A stretch of DNA of 64,000 nt from Distichodus sexfasciatus. Taxonomy: Eukaryota > Chordata > Actinopteri > Characiformes > Distichodontidae. Both the position numbers and the translations under genes were made by a program. Positions within the stretch are counted from its first letter, which is position 1; every line of letters starts with the position of its first letter. The stretch spans positions 2,679,384 to 2,743,383 of the forward strand of contig JAVGVS010000021.1 of assembly GCA_032718565.1 (NCBI GenBank), read 5' to 3'. This document shows, one piece after another, positions 23,691-33,775 of the stretch. A model generated the notes under the pieces. That model ran no database searches, was not told the DNA's origin, and saw only the letters and a program-made list of their open reading frames with translations.

Positions 23691-26600
23691 GAGATTTGAG
23701 TCGAAATTGCTGACTTGCAGAGAATCTTAGACTTGTCTTTCAAAGATACTTGGCCTGAAGCTGGACCTTACTTCAGTCTAGAATTTTTCATCCAGATACC
23801 AAATCCTAGACCTTATTCCTGAACCTACTTTAGGAGCCCAGTGGAGCTCAGTGTTAAATTAATGTGTATGTTTGTGGGATCTAGCATTACATGTTCTGCT
23901 TGAGGCTTAAATTATTAGATGCTGAAAGTTTAAAAGAAGTTTAAAATAACCATGTGTTTTCAACTCTGTGAACTGGAAAACCCCAAAAGTTTAAAATACC
24001 GAACTTTGACACTTTTGAGTTCTACACACTGACTCAGAGTTTTAGAATAGTTTTGTTCTTTGATTCCTTATGGATCACAGTAACTTAACATGACAGTTAA
24101 ATTAATTAACCTAGCTGATGTTGGTAAGATGCTAGTTCCATATTGGCTATGTTTATATATATTTCTAAAAATATCTATTCTATCTATTGATCACATATGC
24201 CTGTTCGATGTGTGAATGCAGGATATAAGCAAATGCTGCACTGCAAAAAATGAAATCTTAATAAGCCAGACAATCTTAAATAATGTAATTTCAAGAAATG
24301 TTGGCTACAATTATGTTATTTAAAAAAAAATATTGATTATAAGAACTTTTTAACATGAAATAAGAAATTTAATTAAGAGAACTGAAAGGTTCTCATGTTC
24401 TCCACTACGAGTTAAGAAATTCATGACAACTTTGCTTGTTTTAAGAATACAATGTATTATTAAAGCTAAAAACATGGAAAAACGGAAAGATTTTTCTTCT
24501 TGTTTTAGGAGACCTTTACAAGATAAATTTTCTCACTGTATTGACAGATATTTTAGCTTGATTCTGCTACCTTTTTTCTTATTATCCTTTTCTTTTTCTT
24601 ATTTTCTGACACAGGTTTTTGCAGTATGTTAAAACTGAACTGTTTATGATTTTATAGAGCCAAATATTGGACTAGAGCTAAACTGGTGCTGGAAAAAGAT
24701 CTGTATTTCATAAAACCTCACCTCACCATGTTCTCATTGTGGTAGACATCTGGTTCTGTTATCTACTTTTCCACAGGTTAACTTTCCACATAAGCTTTAT
24801 CTATAGATTCTTTAGATTCATCCCAGCTCCAGTTCCACAGGCACTTCTCATATGACAGCTATATTTGAAACTAATGCCTTCATGACTGCAGAGTTTGACT
24901 AGTGTGTAGAACATTAGACATTTGTTGTATGTGTTTGTTGTCAAATGACAAATGTGATCTAAAGTTTCTTTGACTGCTTCTTGCAGCTTATGTCACAGAC
25001 AGACTCAAACCATCATTACCTTACTTCAAGAACCACCTCTTTTTGTGTCCATGAGCTATTTTGTTGTTCTGTGATTAATATGCTTATTTAAATATGCTTA
25101 TGGTGGATGTAAGCAGTTTATAGTTTAGTCTTCCAGGCAAACATTAATATATTAGTGCCTAGGTTAATTATTGTAGGGGAGCATTTTTTGAAAATGATGT
25201 TTCTTTGCACTTGTGTAGTAGGGTTTTAGCACCTATTCTTTTATTAAGCATATTTCAGAGGGAGCTTGCATTTGTTCCTTTGCATTTGCATTATAGCTAC
25301 ACCAGGAATTTCCTTTATGTAAGTGGGGCATCAAGAGAGTACAGAAAACATCTTAGTGGTCTGGATGTTAATTACTATAATGTGTTGTTTAACTAAGATG
25401 GTGTAGTTGTAGAATGTTTACTTCATGTTTTTTTTTTAGTATCACTTACTGACAGAATGTTTGAAGTACTATAGAAGTGGTAAATGATTGTAAAGATTCA
25501 TTTAAAGATAATTGACGCAAATGAATTGTATGTGTTGCACACATCTTGTGCTGTGTGTATATGGATGCTCTATTTATCCGTTTCTAAGAGTGATATGTTT
25601 GTATGCATAACAGGCTCATAATTGATATAACTGTAGCCTTTCTGCAGAGTATTTCCTACTATATTACAAACCCCAGACACACAAAGTTAACAAGAAAAAG
25701 TTTAACATACATTTGTGAGAAATGTTTTCTTGTTCTATACTGAGTAAGTCAGGGTTCTTAATGCAAAAGCTGCCTGTGCAACAGTCCACTGGAAAATCAC
25801 ATTGTCCACGTACCACTGCCAAAATGCTACAGACAGTAATTATTGTCATCAAGCTGTCAGCCTGTCATTCTCTTCAGTTGACTGTAAGTCTCCTGTCAAT
25901 AGGCTGTCAATGCATAAAGCAAGTAGTGGGCTGTGACAGTGGCATTGGTGGAGGAGAAAGACTGAGATAAAAGGGTTGTCGGCGTATAGAGTCGGAGATG
26001 GGCCAATAAATCAGGTCTGTGAACAGAGGCTAATAATTAGCTGAATAGACAGGAAATTACAAGACTTGTTTTCTTGCAGAATGATGTCATTATCTATGGT
26101 ACATATATTGCTAATTTAACCCTGGGCAATTATACCGATTAGTGGTGTTTGTAAACCAAAAGGCTGTTTGTTATAAGACTTCATTTAGTTAAGTAATTAG
26201 TGTTCTCACACTAATGCGCAAAACGAAATAGACTAATTAGTGTGTGTCTTGGAGCATGTGGATGTGCAATTAAGTACCATCACATTCAGTTTGGAATTAA
26301 CCTGCTATATTATGAAAAACTTGGTACAGTTTTGAAGACTCCATTCTTTGCCCCATCACAACTGTAATGATAATCAAATGATTATTGTGCAACATGATTG
26401 GAAAATTACCTGTTAGACCAGAGTTTGATCATTCTTAAGCATAATACAGCTGTCCTCTTTGCCCTGTGGTGCCAAATATGCTGAGTGTGATCATTTTCCA
26501 GATTTTCCTCATCTGTCCATCATTGTTTAATGACTCATTGTTACAACAGTGTTTGATCGACTGTCCTGCTGACTGGGCAGTTTGGACCTCTGTTCTGATC

Positions 26601-26883
26601 AATAGGATACCCCCCAGCTAATGACCCTTTTCTGGGTGGGAGCTAGAAAAACTTTTTTGGGGGAAATCGCTTAGTTAAGGGTTTCCAAAGTGACACAACT
26701 GCACAGAAACATTTGTTGACCAATTTGTGAATAGTTGTACCCTTCGATGCTTGAGCGATGTACAGCGAGGAGTTAAAAAAATTCAGTTGTCTAGGAATGT
26801 ATTGTGGTCCAGTTCTCCCTATCCTATGACAAACTTATTTATTTCCTCTGCCAGTCAGTAGATCAAGCCAACCACAGTCCTCT
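23691..26883. other. Intergenic AT-rich DNA
   Basis: Nothing coding is recognised on either strand. The frames at 24423-24632, 25205-25396 and 25664-25970 are short and lack supporting features. The stretch ends directly at the GTT terminus of DIRS copy 2. Confidence 0.5.
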
Positions 26884-27115
26884 GTTCCCTGTCAATATTC
26901 CACTCGTACTGCGTCGTAAGACACTGTATGGGAAAAACTCTCTTTTTCCTCCTCAACTGAAGCCTTTCTTCAATCACGCAGTGAAACTGCACGTCGATTG
27001 GTTCGTGCAGTGTAATAAAATGAACCAATGACTCCGCGGCGTAATAGAGCAAGCCAATGGCTGCGCCGCTCGCCCGAGCCCGACAGAGTGGGCGGGGCTT
27101 ACAGGCTATATAAGC
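26884..27115 (+). promoter_or_regulatory. DIRS copy 2 left inverted terminal repeat with promoter
   Basis: It carries an inverted pair ATTGGTTC (26997-27004) and GAACCAAT (27022-27029), a further CCAATGGCTGCGCC, a GC box GGGCGGGGC (27090-27098) and a TATA box TATATAA (27107-27113). This is a compact RNA polymerase II-type promoter reading into the element. The same layout recurs in copies 1 and 3. Confidence 0.8.
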
Positions 27116-27132
27116 GGCCGTTGCGAGCTGCT

Positions 27133-27955
27133 GCACATCCGGAGGTTGATGAGCGCTCGCCGGCTCAGCACCCGCATGCCTCACCATCCCCTCCAAGTAG
27201 AGCTTCGCCCGTCCTCTTCACCCAGCCCGATCAGTGTCCCTCCACGGCTGCTAGCGACATGATCTTGTTTGGGGGAAGCGATGAGGAGATGGACAGCCTT
27301 TCCCTGGCGGCTTCTGACGTGGAAGAGTTTGCGGGCTCCGGGTCTGACCCCACCCTCTTGCCGCCGTCTGCTTCTCACAGCGCCAGGTCCAAGATGGATA
27401 AGGAGCTCATCTGTATCTTGATGAAGGCTGTTGGTGAGCTCAGGCTCGACTGGTCTCCGCCAGAAGAGCCTTCTCGGAGCAGGCTGGACGAGTGGTTCCT
27501 CCCAAGTTGCCAGCAGGCCCCCCGCCAGCGCTCGTCCCCCTTCTTCCCCGAGGTCCATGATGAGCTCACCAAGTCGTGCAGCCCGCCATGCCAGCACCAG
27601 CCGCTCCTGAACCACGACCCAAGGAGTGTCAGGAGAGGGGGCGTTCTCGCTCTGCGAGGCGGTTCCCTTTCCCTAAGCGCCAGGGACCCCGGTCCAAGAT
27701 CGCCATGGACCCGGCGCCTCGGAAGCCCTCCTGAACTTCCAGGCAGGAAGAGGAGGGACTCGAGTCTCGCTACGGCCGGACCACCCCGCAAGCAGCCTCT
27801 TAGAGACCTCTTGCCACCCCACTCGTCACCGGGTGCAGAGGAGCATGTGTCTTCGGCTCCCCACGGGCCCAATTATGCACCTGGGTGTCCGACCGCTGTG
27901 ATAGCGACGAGGTTACACTCTTCAATTCGCTTGCAGGCCCCCCCACTTTCGCAGG
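27133..27955 (+). pseudogene. DIRS copy 2 gag remnant
   Basis: An open frame includes MILFGGSDEEMDSLSLAASD (ATG at 27259), an acidic/serine-rich stretch, KMDKELICILMKAVGELRLDW and a basic proline-rich C-terminal part. The N-terminal cysteine/histidine finger seen in copy 3 is absent. The helical domain seen in copy 1 (DLALHATKATA and following) is missing between HDELTKS and PPCQHQPLLN. A deletion thus removed the centre of the protein without closing this frame. Confidence 0.7.
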
Positions 27956-27989
27956 GTGGTCTCTACTACAGTGCGCGGCGAGAACGCTC

Positions 27990-29310
27990 CAGTTCTACGT
28001 GCTGAGGTGGTGAATCTGCTGGAAAAAGGAGCCATAGAGATCGTTCCTCCAGCTCAGAGCAAGTCAGGCTTCTACAGCTGCTACTTCCTCGTCCCCAAAA
28101 AAGACGGCGGTCTGCGACCTATTCTAGACCTCAGACTCCTGAATCGTGCCCTAGCGAAACGGTCATTCAGGATGGTCACGTTGAAGCAGATCCTCGCGCA
28201 GGTATGCCCAGGGGACTGGTTTATGTCTCTGGATCTGAAAGATGCCTACTTTCACATCCAGATTGCCCCCCATCACAGGCGCTTCTTGAGATTCACCTTC
28301 AAAGGGGTGGCATACCAATACAAGGTCCTGCTGTTTGGGTTATCTCTGGCTCCCCACACTTTTACATGATGCATGGATGCGGCTCTCTCCCCTCTGCGAC
28401 AGATGGGAATCCGCGTCCTCAACTACCTCGACAACTGGCTCATTCTGGTCCAGTCGGAGGCAGTCTCTATATTGCACAGGGCCCTTCTCCTCAGCCACTT
28501 GGATTGCCTGGGGCTCAGGGTCAATTTCGCCAAGAGCATTCTATCTCCCAGCCAACAGGTTTCGTTCCTGGGGGTAGTGATCGACTCTGTGCGCATGATG
28601 GCAAACGTCTCGGCGGAGCAAGCCAGGACAATTCAGAGCCATGCAGCCTCCTTTGTGGAGGTGACCTTGCACCCACTTAAGGCCTTTCAGAAGATGATGG
28701 GCCTTATGGCAGTCGGCTTCGCCAGTTCTCCAGTTGGGTCTGCTTCACATGCGACCCATCCAGTTCTGGCTGAGTTCCGTTTGCGGTGTGGCACCACGGT
28801 CGCCACCGCATAATGGTATCTCGGGCCTGTGTTTCAGCCCTAAGCCATTGGAGGGACCCTCTCTGGCTAGCCCGAGGGGTGCTCTTGGACACGGTGCACA
28901 GAAGGAAGGTTGTCACGACAGACACTTCCAACAAAGGTTGGGGAGCGCTGTGTGACAGCAAACTGGCCTTCAGCCTCTGGTCCAAGGAGGAGGCTGGACT
29001 GCACATCAACTGCCTGGAGATGCTAGCAGTGTGCCGTACCTGCCAATTCTTCCTACCGGAGTTGAGGGGACACCATGTGCTGGTGCGCTTAGACAGCAGG
29101 TCCATGGTGTCATATGTGAATCACCAGGGCGGCATCGTCTCGAAGCGCCTCTAAACGCTAGCAAAACACCTTCTGGTTTGGGCCCAGGCCAACCTGCACT
29201 CACTAAAGGTGACGCATGTGCTGGGCAAACTGAACCAAGGGGCAGACATGTTGTCAAGGAACAACATCTCCTCGGAAGAGTGGACACTCCACCCCCTCAT
29301 GGGTCAGAGA
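27990..29310 (+). pseudogene. DIRS copy 2 reverse transcriptase-RNase H
   Basis: RT begins VVNLLEKGAIEIVPPAQ and shows YFLVPKKDGGLRPILDLR, palm motif A SLDLKDAYFHIQI, motif B FGLSLAPHTFT and motif C as YLDNW, where copy 3 has YLDDW. A TGA at 28367-28369 replaces the arginine codon that is CGA in copy 3. The frame shifts near 28710 (LMAVGFASS). RNase H then shows the first aspartate in VTTDTSNKGWGAL (about 28910-28950), the glutamate in INCLEMLAV, the aspartate in RLDSRSMVSYVNHQGG and the last motif in THVLGKLNQGADMLSR. A TAA at 29152-29154 interrupts it where copy 3 has a tyrosine codon. Confidence 0.92.
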
Positions 29311-29319
29311 GTTTGGGAA

Positions 29320-29615
29320 ATCTTCAGCAAGGCTCGAGTAGATCTCTTTGCCTCTGAAGGCAACTCTCATTTCCCGCCTTACTTCACGAGAAGCACGGAT
29401 GCCCTGGCCCACGAGTGGCCAGATCTCCTGCTCTATGCGTTTTCTGCATTTGTTTTGCTACCACACGTACTCAGACGAGTCAGGGAACGCAGACACAGGC
29501 TTATCCTAGTGGCCCCCTTTCGGAGGAACCAGCCGTGGGTGTCAGAGTTATTCCAGCTGCCTGAGGCTGCCCCGTCGTCCATTCCCTTGAGGCAGGACCT
29601 CCTCTCTCAAGCGAA
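29320..29615 (+). pseudogene. DIRS copy 2 methyltransferase-like segment
   Basis: The frame continuing from RNase H contains ARVDLFASEGNSHFPPYFTR, STDALAHEWPDLLLYAFSAF and LILVAPFRRNQPWVSELFQL. Position and sequence match the segment usually called Dam-like methyltransferase in DIRS pol. The usual aromatic-Pro-Pro turn after LLYAF is SAF here, against PPV in copy 1, so activity would be doubtful even in an intact frame. Confidence 0.55.
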
Positions 29616-29624
29616 CGGCTCACT

Positions 29625-30645
29625 GTGGCATCCACAGCCCGAGTTATGGGCCCTTCACGTGTGGCCGCTCAATGGGAGCCTCTGGACCTCCCAGAGCGTG
29701 TCCTAAACACTCTGACTGAAGCTAGAGCTCCGTCCACCCAGCATCTCTATGCTTTGAAGTGGTCCCTTTTCTCAGCTTGGTGTCGAGACCGCGACATTGA
29801 TCTGGTCACCTGTGAGGTATCAGTGGTTCTTTCCTTCCTGCAGGAGTTGCTGGATAAGCAGCGTTCTCCTGCGACCATCAAGGATTATGCTTCAGCTATA
29901 GCGGCTTTTCACGCCTCTATCGTTGGTTGCTCGGTCGGCAGGAACAGTGCGGTGATTCAGTTCTTACGAGGCACCAGGAGATTGAACCCCCCGCGTCCTT
30001 GCACAGTTCCCTCTTGGGACTTGTCTACTGTACTGAGGGCCCTAAAGGGGCCCCCATTCGAACCACTGCACTCCTCGAGCTTGAGATTGCTCTCGTTTAA
30101 GACAGTCCTGCTCTTAGCACTGGTGTCAGTTAAGCAGGTAGGGGATCTGCAGACTCTCTCTGTCAACCCGTCTTGTCTGGAATTTGGGCCTAACAACTCC
30201 AGAGTCATCCTGAAACCAAGACTGGGTTACATACTTAAGATGCTCTCAACTCCATTTAGAGCCCAGGTCATAGTGCTTTCCGCCCTGCCCGCCTCGACGG
30301 ACGACCAGGACTTGTGCCTGCTCTGCCCCGTCAGAGCCTTAAGGGCGTACATTCTGCCTCGTTCAGGAGTTCAGAACAGCTTTTTGTTGGCTTCAGTAGC
30401 CACACTAAGGGTCGCCCGGTTACGAAGCAGAGGCTTTCCAGGTGGATAGTGGAGGCCATTGCCTTAGCCTACTCCTCATTGGGTTTGCAGTGTCCCATTG
30501 GAGTCAGAGCCCACTCCACCAGTGGTATTGCCTCTTCCTGGGCGTGGTCCAGCGGGGTATCCATCTCAGAGATTTGTGCGGGGTCCGGGTGGTCCTCGCC
30601 GTATATTTGCACTCCCCTGGGTTCCCCACGGGTGTCATGTTTGAG
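29625..30645 (+). pseudogene. DIRS copy 2 tyrosine recombinase (catalytic residues lost)
   Basis: The frame starts near MGPSRVAAQWEPLDLPERV in a different phase from the upstream pol frame, overlapping its end. Core-binding and catalytic domains are recognisable (RAPSTQHLYALKWSLFSAW; PSWDLSTVLRALKGPPFEPL). The first catalytic arginine is glutamine (SVKQVGDLQ), H-x-x-R is AHSTSG (arginine to serine), and the tyrosine-bearing end (FIRFYNVDI in copy 1) is replaced by a deletion leaving YICTPLGSPR. A frameshift lies near 30345. Confidence 0.88.
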
Positions 30646-30714
30646 TCGTTCCCCATCATAGTACGGCGTGATTGTACTGGTTCCCATACAGCATCTTACA
30701 GCATCCCTTACAGC

Positions 30715-30800
30715 ATCTCAGTACGAGTGGAATATCGACAGGGAACGTATTCGGTTACTTTCATAACCTCAGTTCCCTGAGATATGGGAACGAGTACTGC
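30715..30800 (+). repeat. DIRS copy 2 internal complementary region
   Basis: CAGTACGAGTGGAATATCGA (from 30719) complements the left terminus, and GGTTACTTTCATAACCTCAG complements the right terminus. The two meet at GGGAACGTATTCGG, so one AAC/GTT is shared between the halves. This is the circular-junction image expected of a DIRS element. Confidence 0.92.
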
Positions 30801-30814
30801 GTTCATTGCCGTGT

Positions 30815-31094
30815 TATTGCACGCCTCAGTACGCTTCATTCAAAGAAATCTGACGACGCACTCTGCCGGGTTCGGGTGAGCGGCGCAGCCATTGGCTTGC
30901 TCTATTCCGCCGCTGAGTCATTGGTTCGTTTTATTACACTGCATGAACCAATCGACGTGCAGTTTCACTGCGTGATTGAAAAAAAGGCTTCAGTCGAGGA
31001 GGAAAAAGAGAGTTTTTCCCATACAGCATCTTACGACGCAGTACTCGTTCCCATATCTCAGGGAACCGAGGTTACGAAAGTAACTGAGTACGTT
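30815..31094 (+). repeat. DIRS copy 2 right inverted terminal repeat
   Basis: It inversely matches the left repeat, from GCGGCGCAGCCATTGGCTTG through GAGGAAAAAGAGAGTTTTTC to the tip TAACTGAGTACGTT. The TATA/GC-box part is deleted here (sequence jumps from AAGAAATCTGACGACGC to ACTCTGCCGGGTTCGGG), unlike the right repeat of copy 1. Confidence 0.88.
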
Positions 31095-31164
31095 ATGCAC
31101 AGGGAACCTGGCTCTAATCACTTTCATCCAACCACACTGTGAAACCAGCTAGGTAAAAGCAAAA

Positions 31165-31402
31165 GTGAAAGATTATTTGTCATTGTAAACATACCACAGC
31201 ACAGCACACAGTTCACCACAACAAAATGTGACCTCTGCATTGGACCCATCTGTGAAGGAGCAGTGGGTTGCTAACAAGATCAGCGCTTGGGGACGGTACA
31301 TTTCTCATGAGTACCTCAGTGTTAACTTTACCAGCCCTGGATTCAAACCTGCGACCTTCTGAGCACAGGGTGAACACTACCATTACACCACCACCTGCCC
31401 CC
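31165..31402 (-). mobile_element. tRNA-derived SINE, second family
   Basis: The minus-strand head is GGTGGTGGTGTAATGGTAGTG (31383-31402 region), then a box B-like GGTTTGAATCC. The body holds ACTGAGGTACTCATGAG, CTGCTCCTTCACAGATGGG and TGCAGAGGTCACATTTTG. The same body recurs at 40944-41202, 43085-43260 and 53462-53632. It is distinct from the V-SINE-type copies. I do not know its published name. Confidence 0.8.
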
Positions 31403-31812
31403 TTATTTATTTTAAGCAGCAGTGAAACCAAATGAAAATATTTTTTGGCTGGTGAGAAACTCCATTAGGAGAAAAGGGCAAAAAGTGCATACAGGCACAA
31501 TGCACCCACATTGCGTTGGTTTGTCCAATGTAATAACACAACCAAAGTTCAGTCAACAGGTTTTCCTTGTATTCATCTAGCAGCAAGTTTCTGATTATGT
31601 TTGTTTTTTACTGAGTATATACTAGCTGTGTAACCATTGCCAATAAGTTCCCAACTATTTTTTTTTTCTACCAGATTTTGCCTTTTTATGGAACGCGTGC
31701 ACATTGTTGCACCAATACAAGTGTGATCTCTACTTGTCACTTAAGCTGCCATTTATAAAAAAGATGTCTTGGTTGATGTTGTAAATAAAACCAGTAAGCA
31801 GGAGTCCAGAAT
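31403..31812. other. Intergenic DNA
   Basis: No gene or repeat is recognised between two SINE copies. Confidence 0.5.
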
Positions 31813-32005
31813 TAACCAGTCCAATTAACCTATACTGCATGCTTTGGACTGTGGGAGGAAAACCGGAGCCCCCAGCGGAAAAACGTGAACACAGGGAGAG
31901 CGTGCAAACTCCATACAAAAAGGCCTTATGGCTGACAAGAATCCAAACCTAAGACCTTCACGCTGTGAAGCGTCAGCGCTAACCAGTGCGCCACCATGCC
32001 GCCCC
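31813..32005 (-). mobile_element. V-SINE-type SINE, 3'-shortened copy
   Basis: The minus-strand head is GGCGGCATGGTGGCGCACTGG, followed by the central domain (GGAGTTTGCACGCTCTCCC and CTCCCACAGTCCAAAGCATG). It ends at TTAATTGG with no long tail. Confidence 0.82.
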
Positions 32006-33611
32006 TGAGTTTATCAGTTCAACAAAAAATCTTTTTTGGTCTTCTGCAAATGTATGCACACCATTTTAATGGTCTGAAAAAATATCGCATTTCAGAAAAG
32101 TAGGTGGGAAAAGAATAACATTTCAAATGTAAAGAACAACCGTAATGTGGCTTGAATAAATGTGGCCAACACAGAGAACAGTTCTTTTATTACCTTTAAA
32201 AGCGATGTGCAACGACTCACATTCATAAAGGGAGAAAGAATAACTACCCAAGCAATAAAGTCAATATGAAGAAATACTCTGCATTGTAAGCATATTAATG
32301 CCTGCCGTGGTTATTCAGCATTCCCACAGGTGCAGAGCGTTCAACTTCTGATCATTTATTCACAATGTGCTTTATATTGATAGACCTTCTGTATCTAAGT
32401 AGAAATAAATTTCCCATGGTTACCTTTTAACAGTAACATGCATTGTTCCTTCTAAACCACTGGAATCAGATTGGAAATGTGTTGGCGGCATAAACTAAAC
32501 ACAAAATAATTGGATAAAATCTAATGATGAGAGTGCAAAAGGTGTAAGTCCTTGAGGGAATTGTCCATGACAGGCTTGTTTGTGTTAAACTCATTGACAT
32601 TGACAAGATTGTGTGAAATGGTATCTTTTTAAGCTTGAAATCTTTTAAATTGTCTGTCAAGTTCTGTCTTACCAAAAAGCCAAAATTGTGGAAACAGCTG
32701 CCCTCACAGTTCTGATTGCTTATGATGGACATTGTCTCTGAATATTTTGTACACATAAACAAATACACTTATTATGGTGCTAAGTTCGCAGTTTTACAGC
32801 TAGATTGTCCAGGCTGGGATGTTTAGGCTTCATATGAAAATATTTAATTCATATAAGCTTCAGATGCATTATAATTATCATAACCAAATTAAGACTCAAA
32901 AAGACTTTCTAAACTTATTTTATATAATATAGCATTTTGTATACTGCAAATGATAATACATCCTGGAGCCTTTCTATAGTTGTCAACTGCCACCATTACC
33001 TTCCTGCTAGGTCTTCTTCATTATTTGAAAATTGCATTTGAATGGGGTACATTTACTTGAACTTTGCAATTAAAGGAAATGAGGTGCATATGTATAGAAC
33101 GTAAACACATTTTTGGCTCCCTAAGCCACATACTAATGTGCTACATAGAAGGATAGGCTGCATGCTGTTTTGACGTATTATTTATTAGGCTTCGGACACA
33201 GCAGGTCCCTTGTTCTTATGAGTTGGTTGCATAGCAACAGTGCTCTTGGAACTACATTTTTAGCAGATAGAATATATTTCACATTATGATTTGCCTTTGG
33301 CCACTGACTTATCAAATCACCTATTCTATTGTCTGCTGCTTAAGTAAGTGTACTATATGTACTGTATGTATCAGGACTAAATGATATGCTTATATCACAT
33401 TATAAGGTTGTGTTTTTTTTGGTTTGCAGGCATAAAATAAATGCAAATCCCTTTTATTAATGGGCATTAATGTTCCTATGAGATATTAATGTTAACTAGC
33501 ATTTGATGCTAACAATCCCTACAATTTTTATAGACATGCTAGGATCTTGGGTTAGGGCTATCACAAATAACACAGCAGAACTGTGATTTACTGTAATTTG
33601 TCAATTCAGTG
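32006..33611. other. Intergenic AT-rich DNA
   Basis: No feature supported. The minus-strand frame at 32466-32768 has no recognisable domain. Confidence 0.5.
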
Positions 33612-33615
33612 GGAT

Positions 33616-33657
<42 letters not shown>

Positions 33658-33673
33658 AATATATATATATATG

Positions 33674-33738
<65 letters not shown>

Positions 33739-33775
33739 GTGTGTGTGTGTGTGTGTGTACACACATATATATAAA
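33612..33775. repeat. Compound (CA)n-(TA)n-(TG)n microsatellite
   Basis: A CA run (about 33616-33649) is followed by about 90 bases of TA repeat with few interruptions and then a TG run (about 33738-33759). It is flanked by ATATAT and ACACATATATA. The arrangement is self-complementary overall. Confidence 0.95.

Larger units (their letters stand above)
26884..31094 (+). mobile_element. DIRS-type retrotransposon copy 2 (both ends present, defective)
   Basis: It is bounded by GTTCCCTGTCAATATTCC at the left (26884) and ...AAAGTAACTGAGTACGTT at the right (31094). The inverted terminal repeats share TATGGGAAAAACTCTCTTTT and the GCTGCGCCGCTC block. Its internal complementary region (30715-30800) joins complements of both ends with a single shared GTT/AAC at 30744-30746. 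The gag, RT, RNase H, methyltransferase-like segment and recombinase follow in that order. Stops at 28367-28369 and 29152-29154, frameshifts near 28710 and 30345, and loss of all recombinase catalytic residues show that it is dead. No target-site duplication is present. Confidence 0.95.

Noticed and set aside
23452..23743. Phe/Ser/Leu-rich proteins resembling membrane segments
   Set aside because: They are translations of the complement of a purine tract.
31092..31110. CAGGGAAC just outside the right end of DIRS copy 2, complementary to its left tip GTTCCCTG
   Set aside because: An 8-base match; not present outside copy 1, so it is probably chance and not a longer terminus or a tandem copy.
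33612..33775. CRISPR-like or other regularly spaced array
   Set aside because: Simple dinucleotide repeats without spacers; a vertebrate context makes CRISPR irrelevant.
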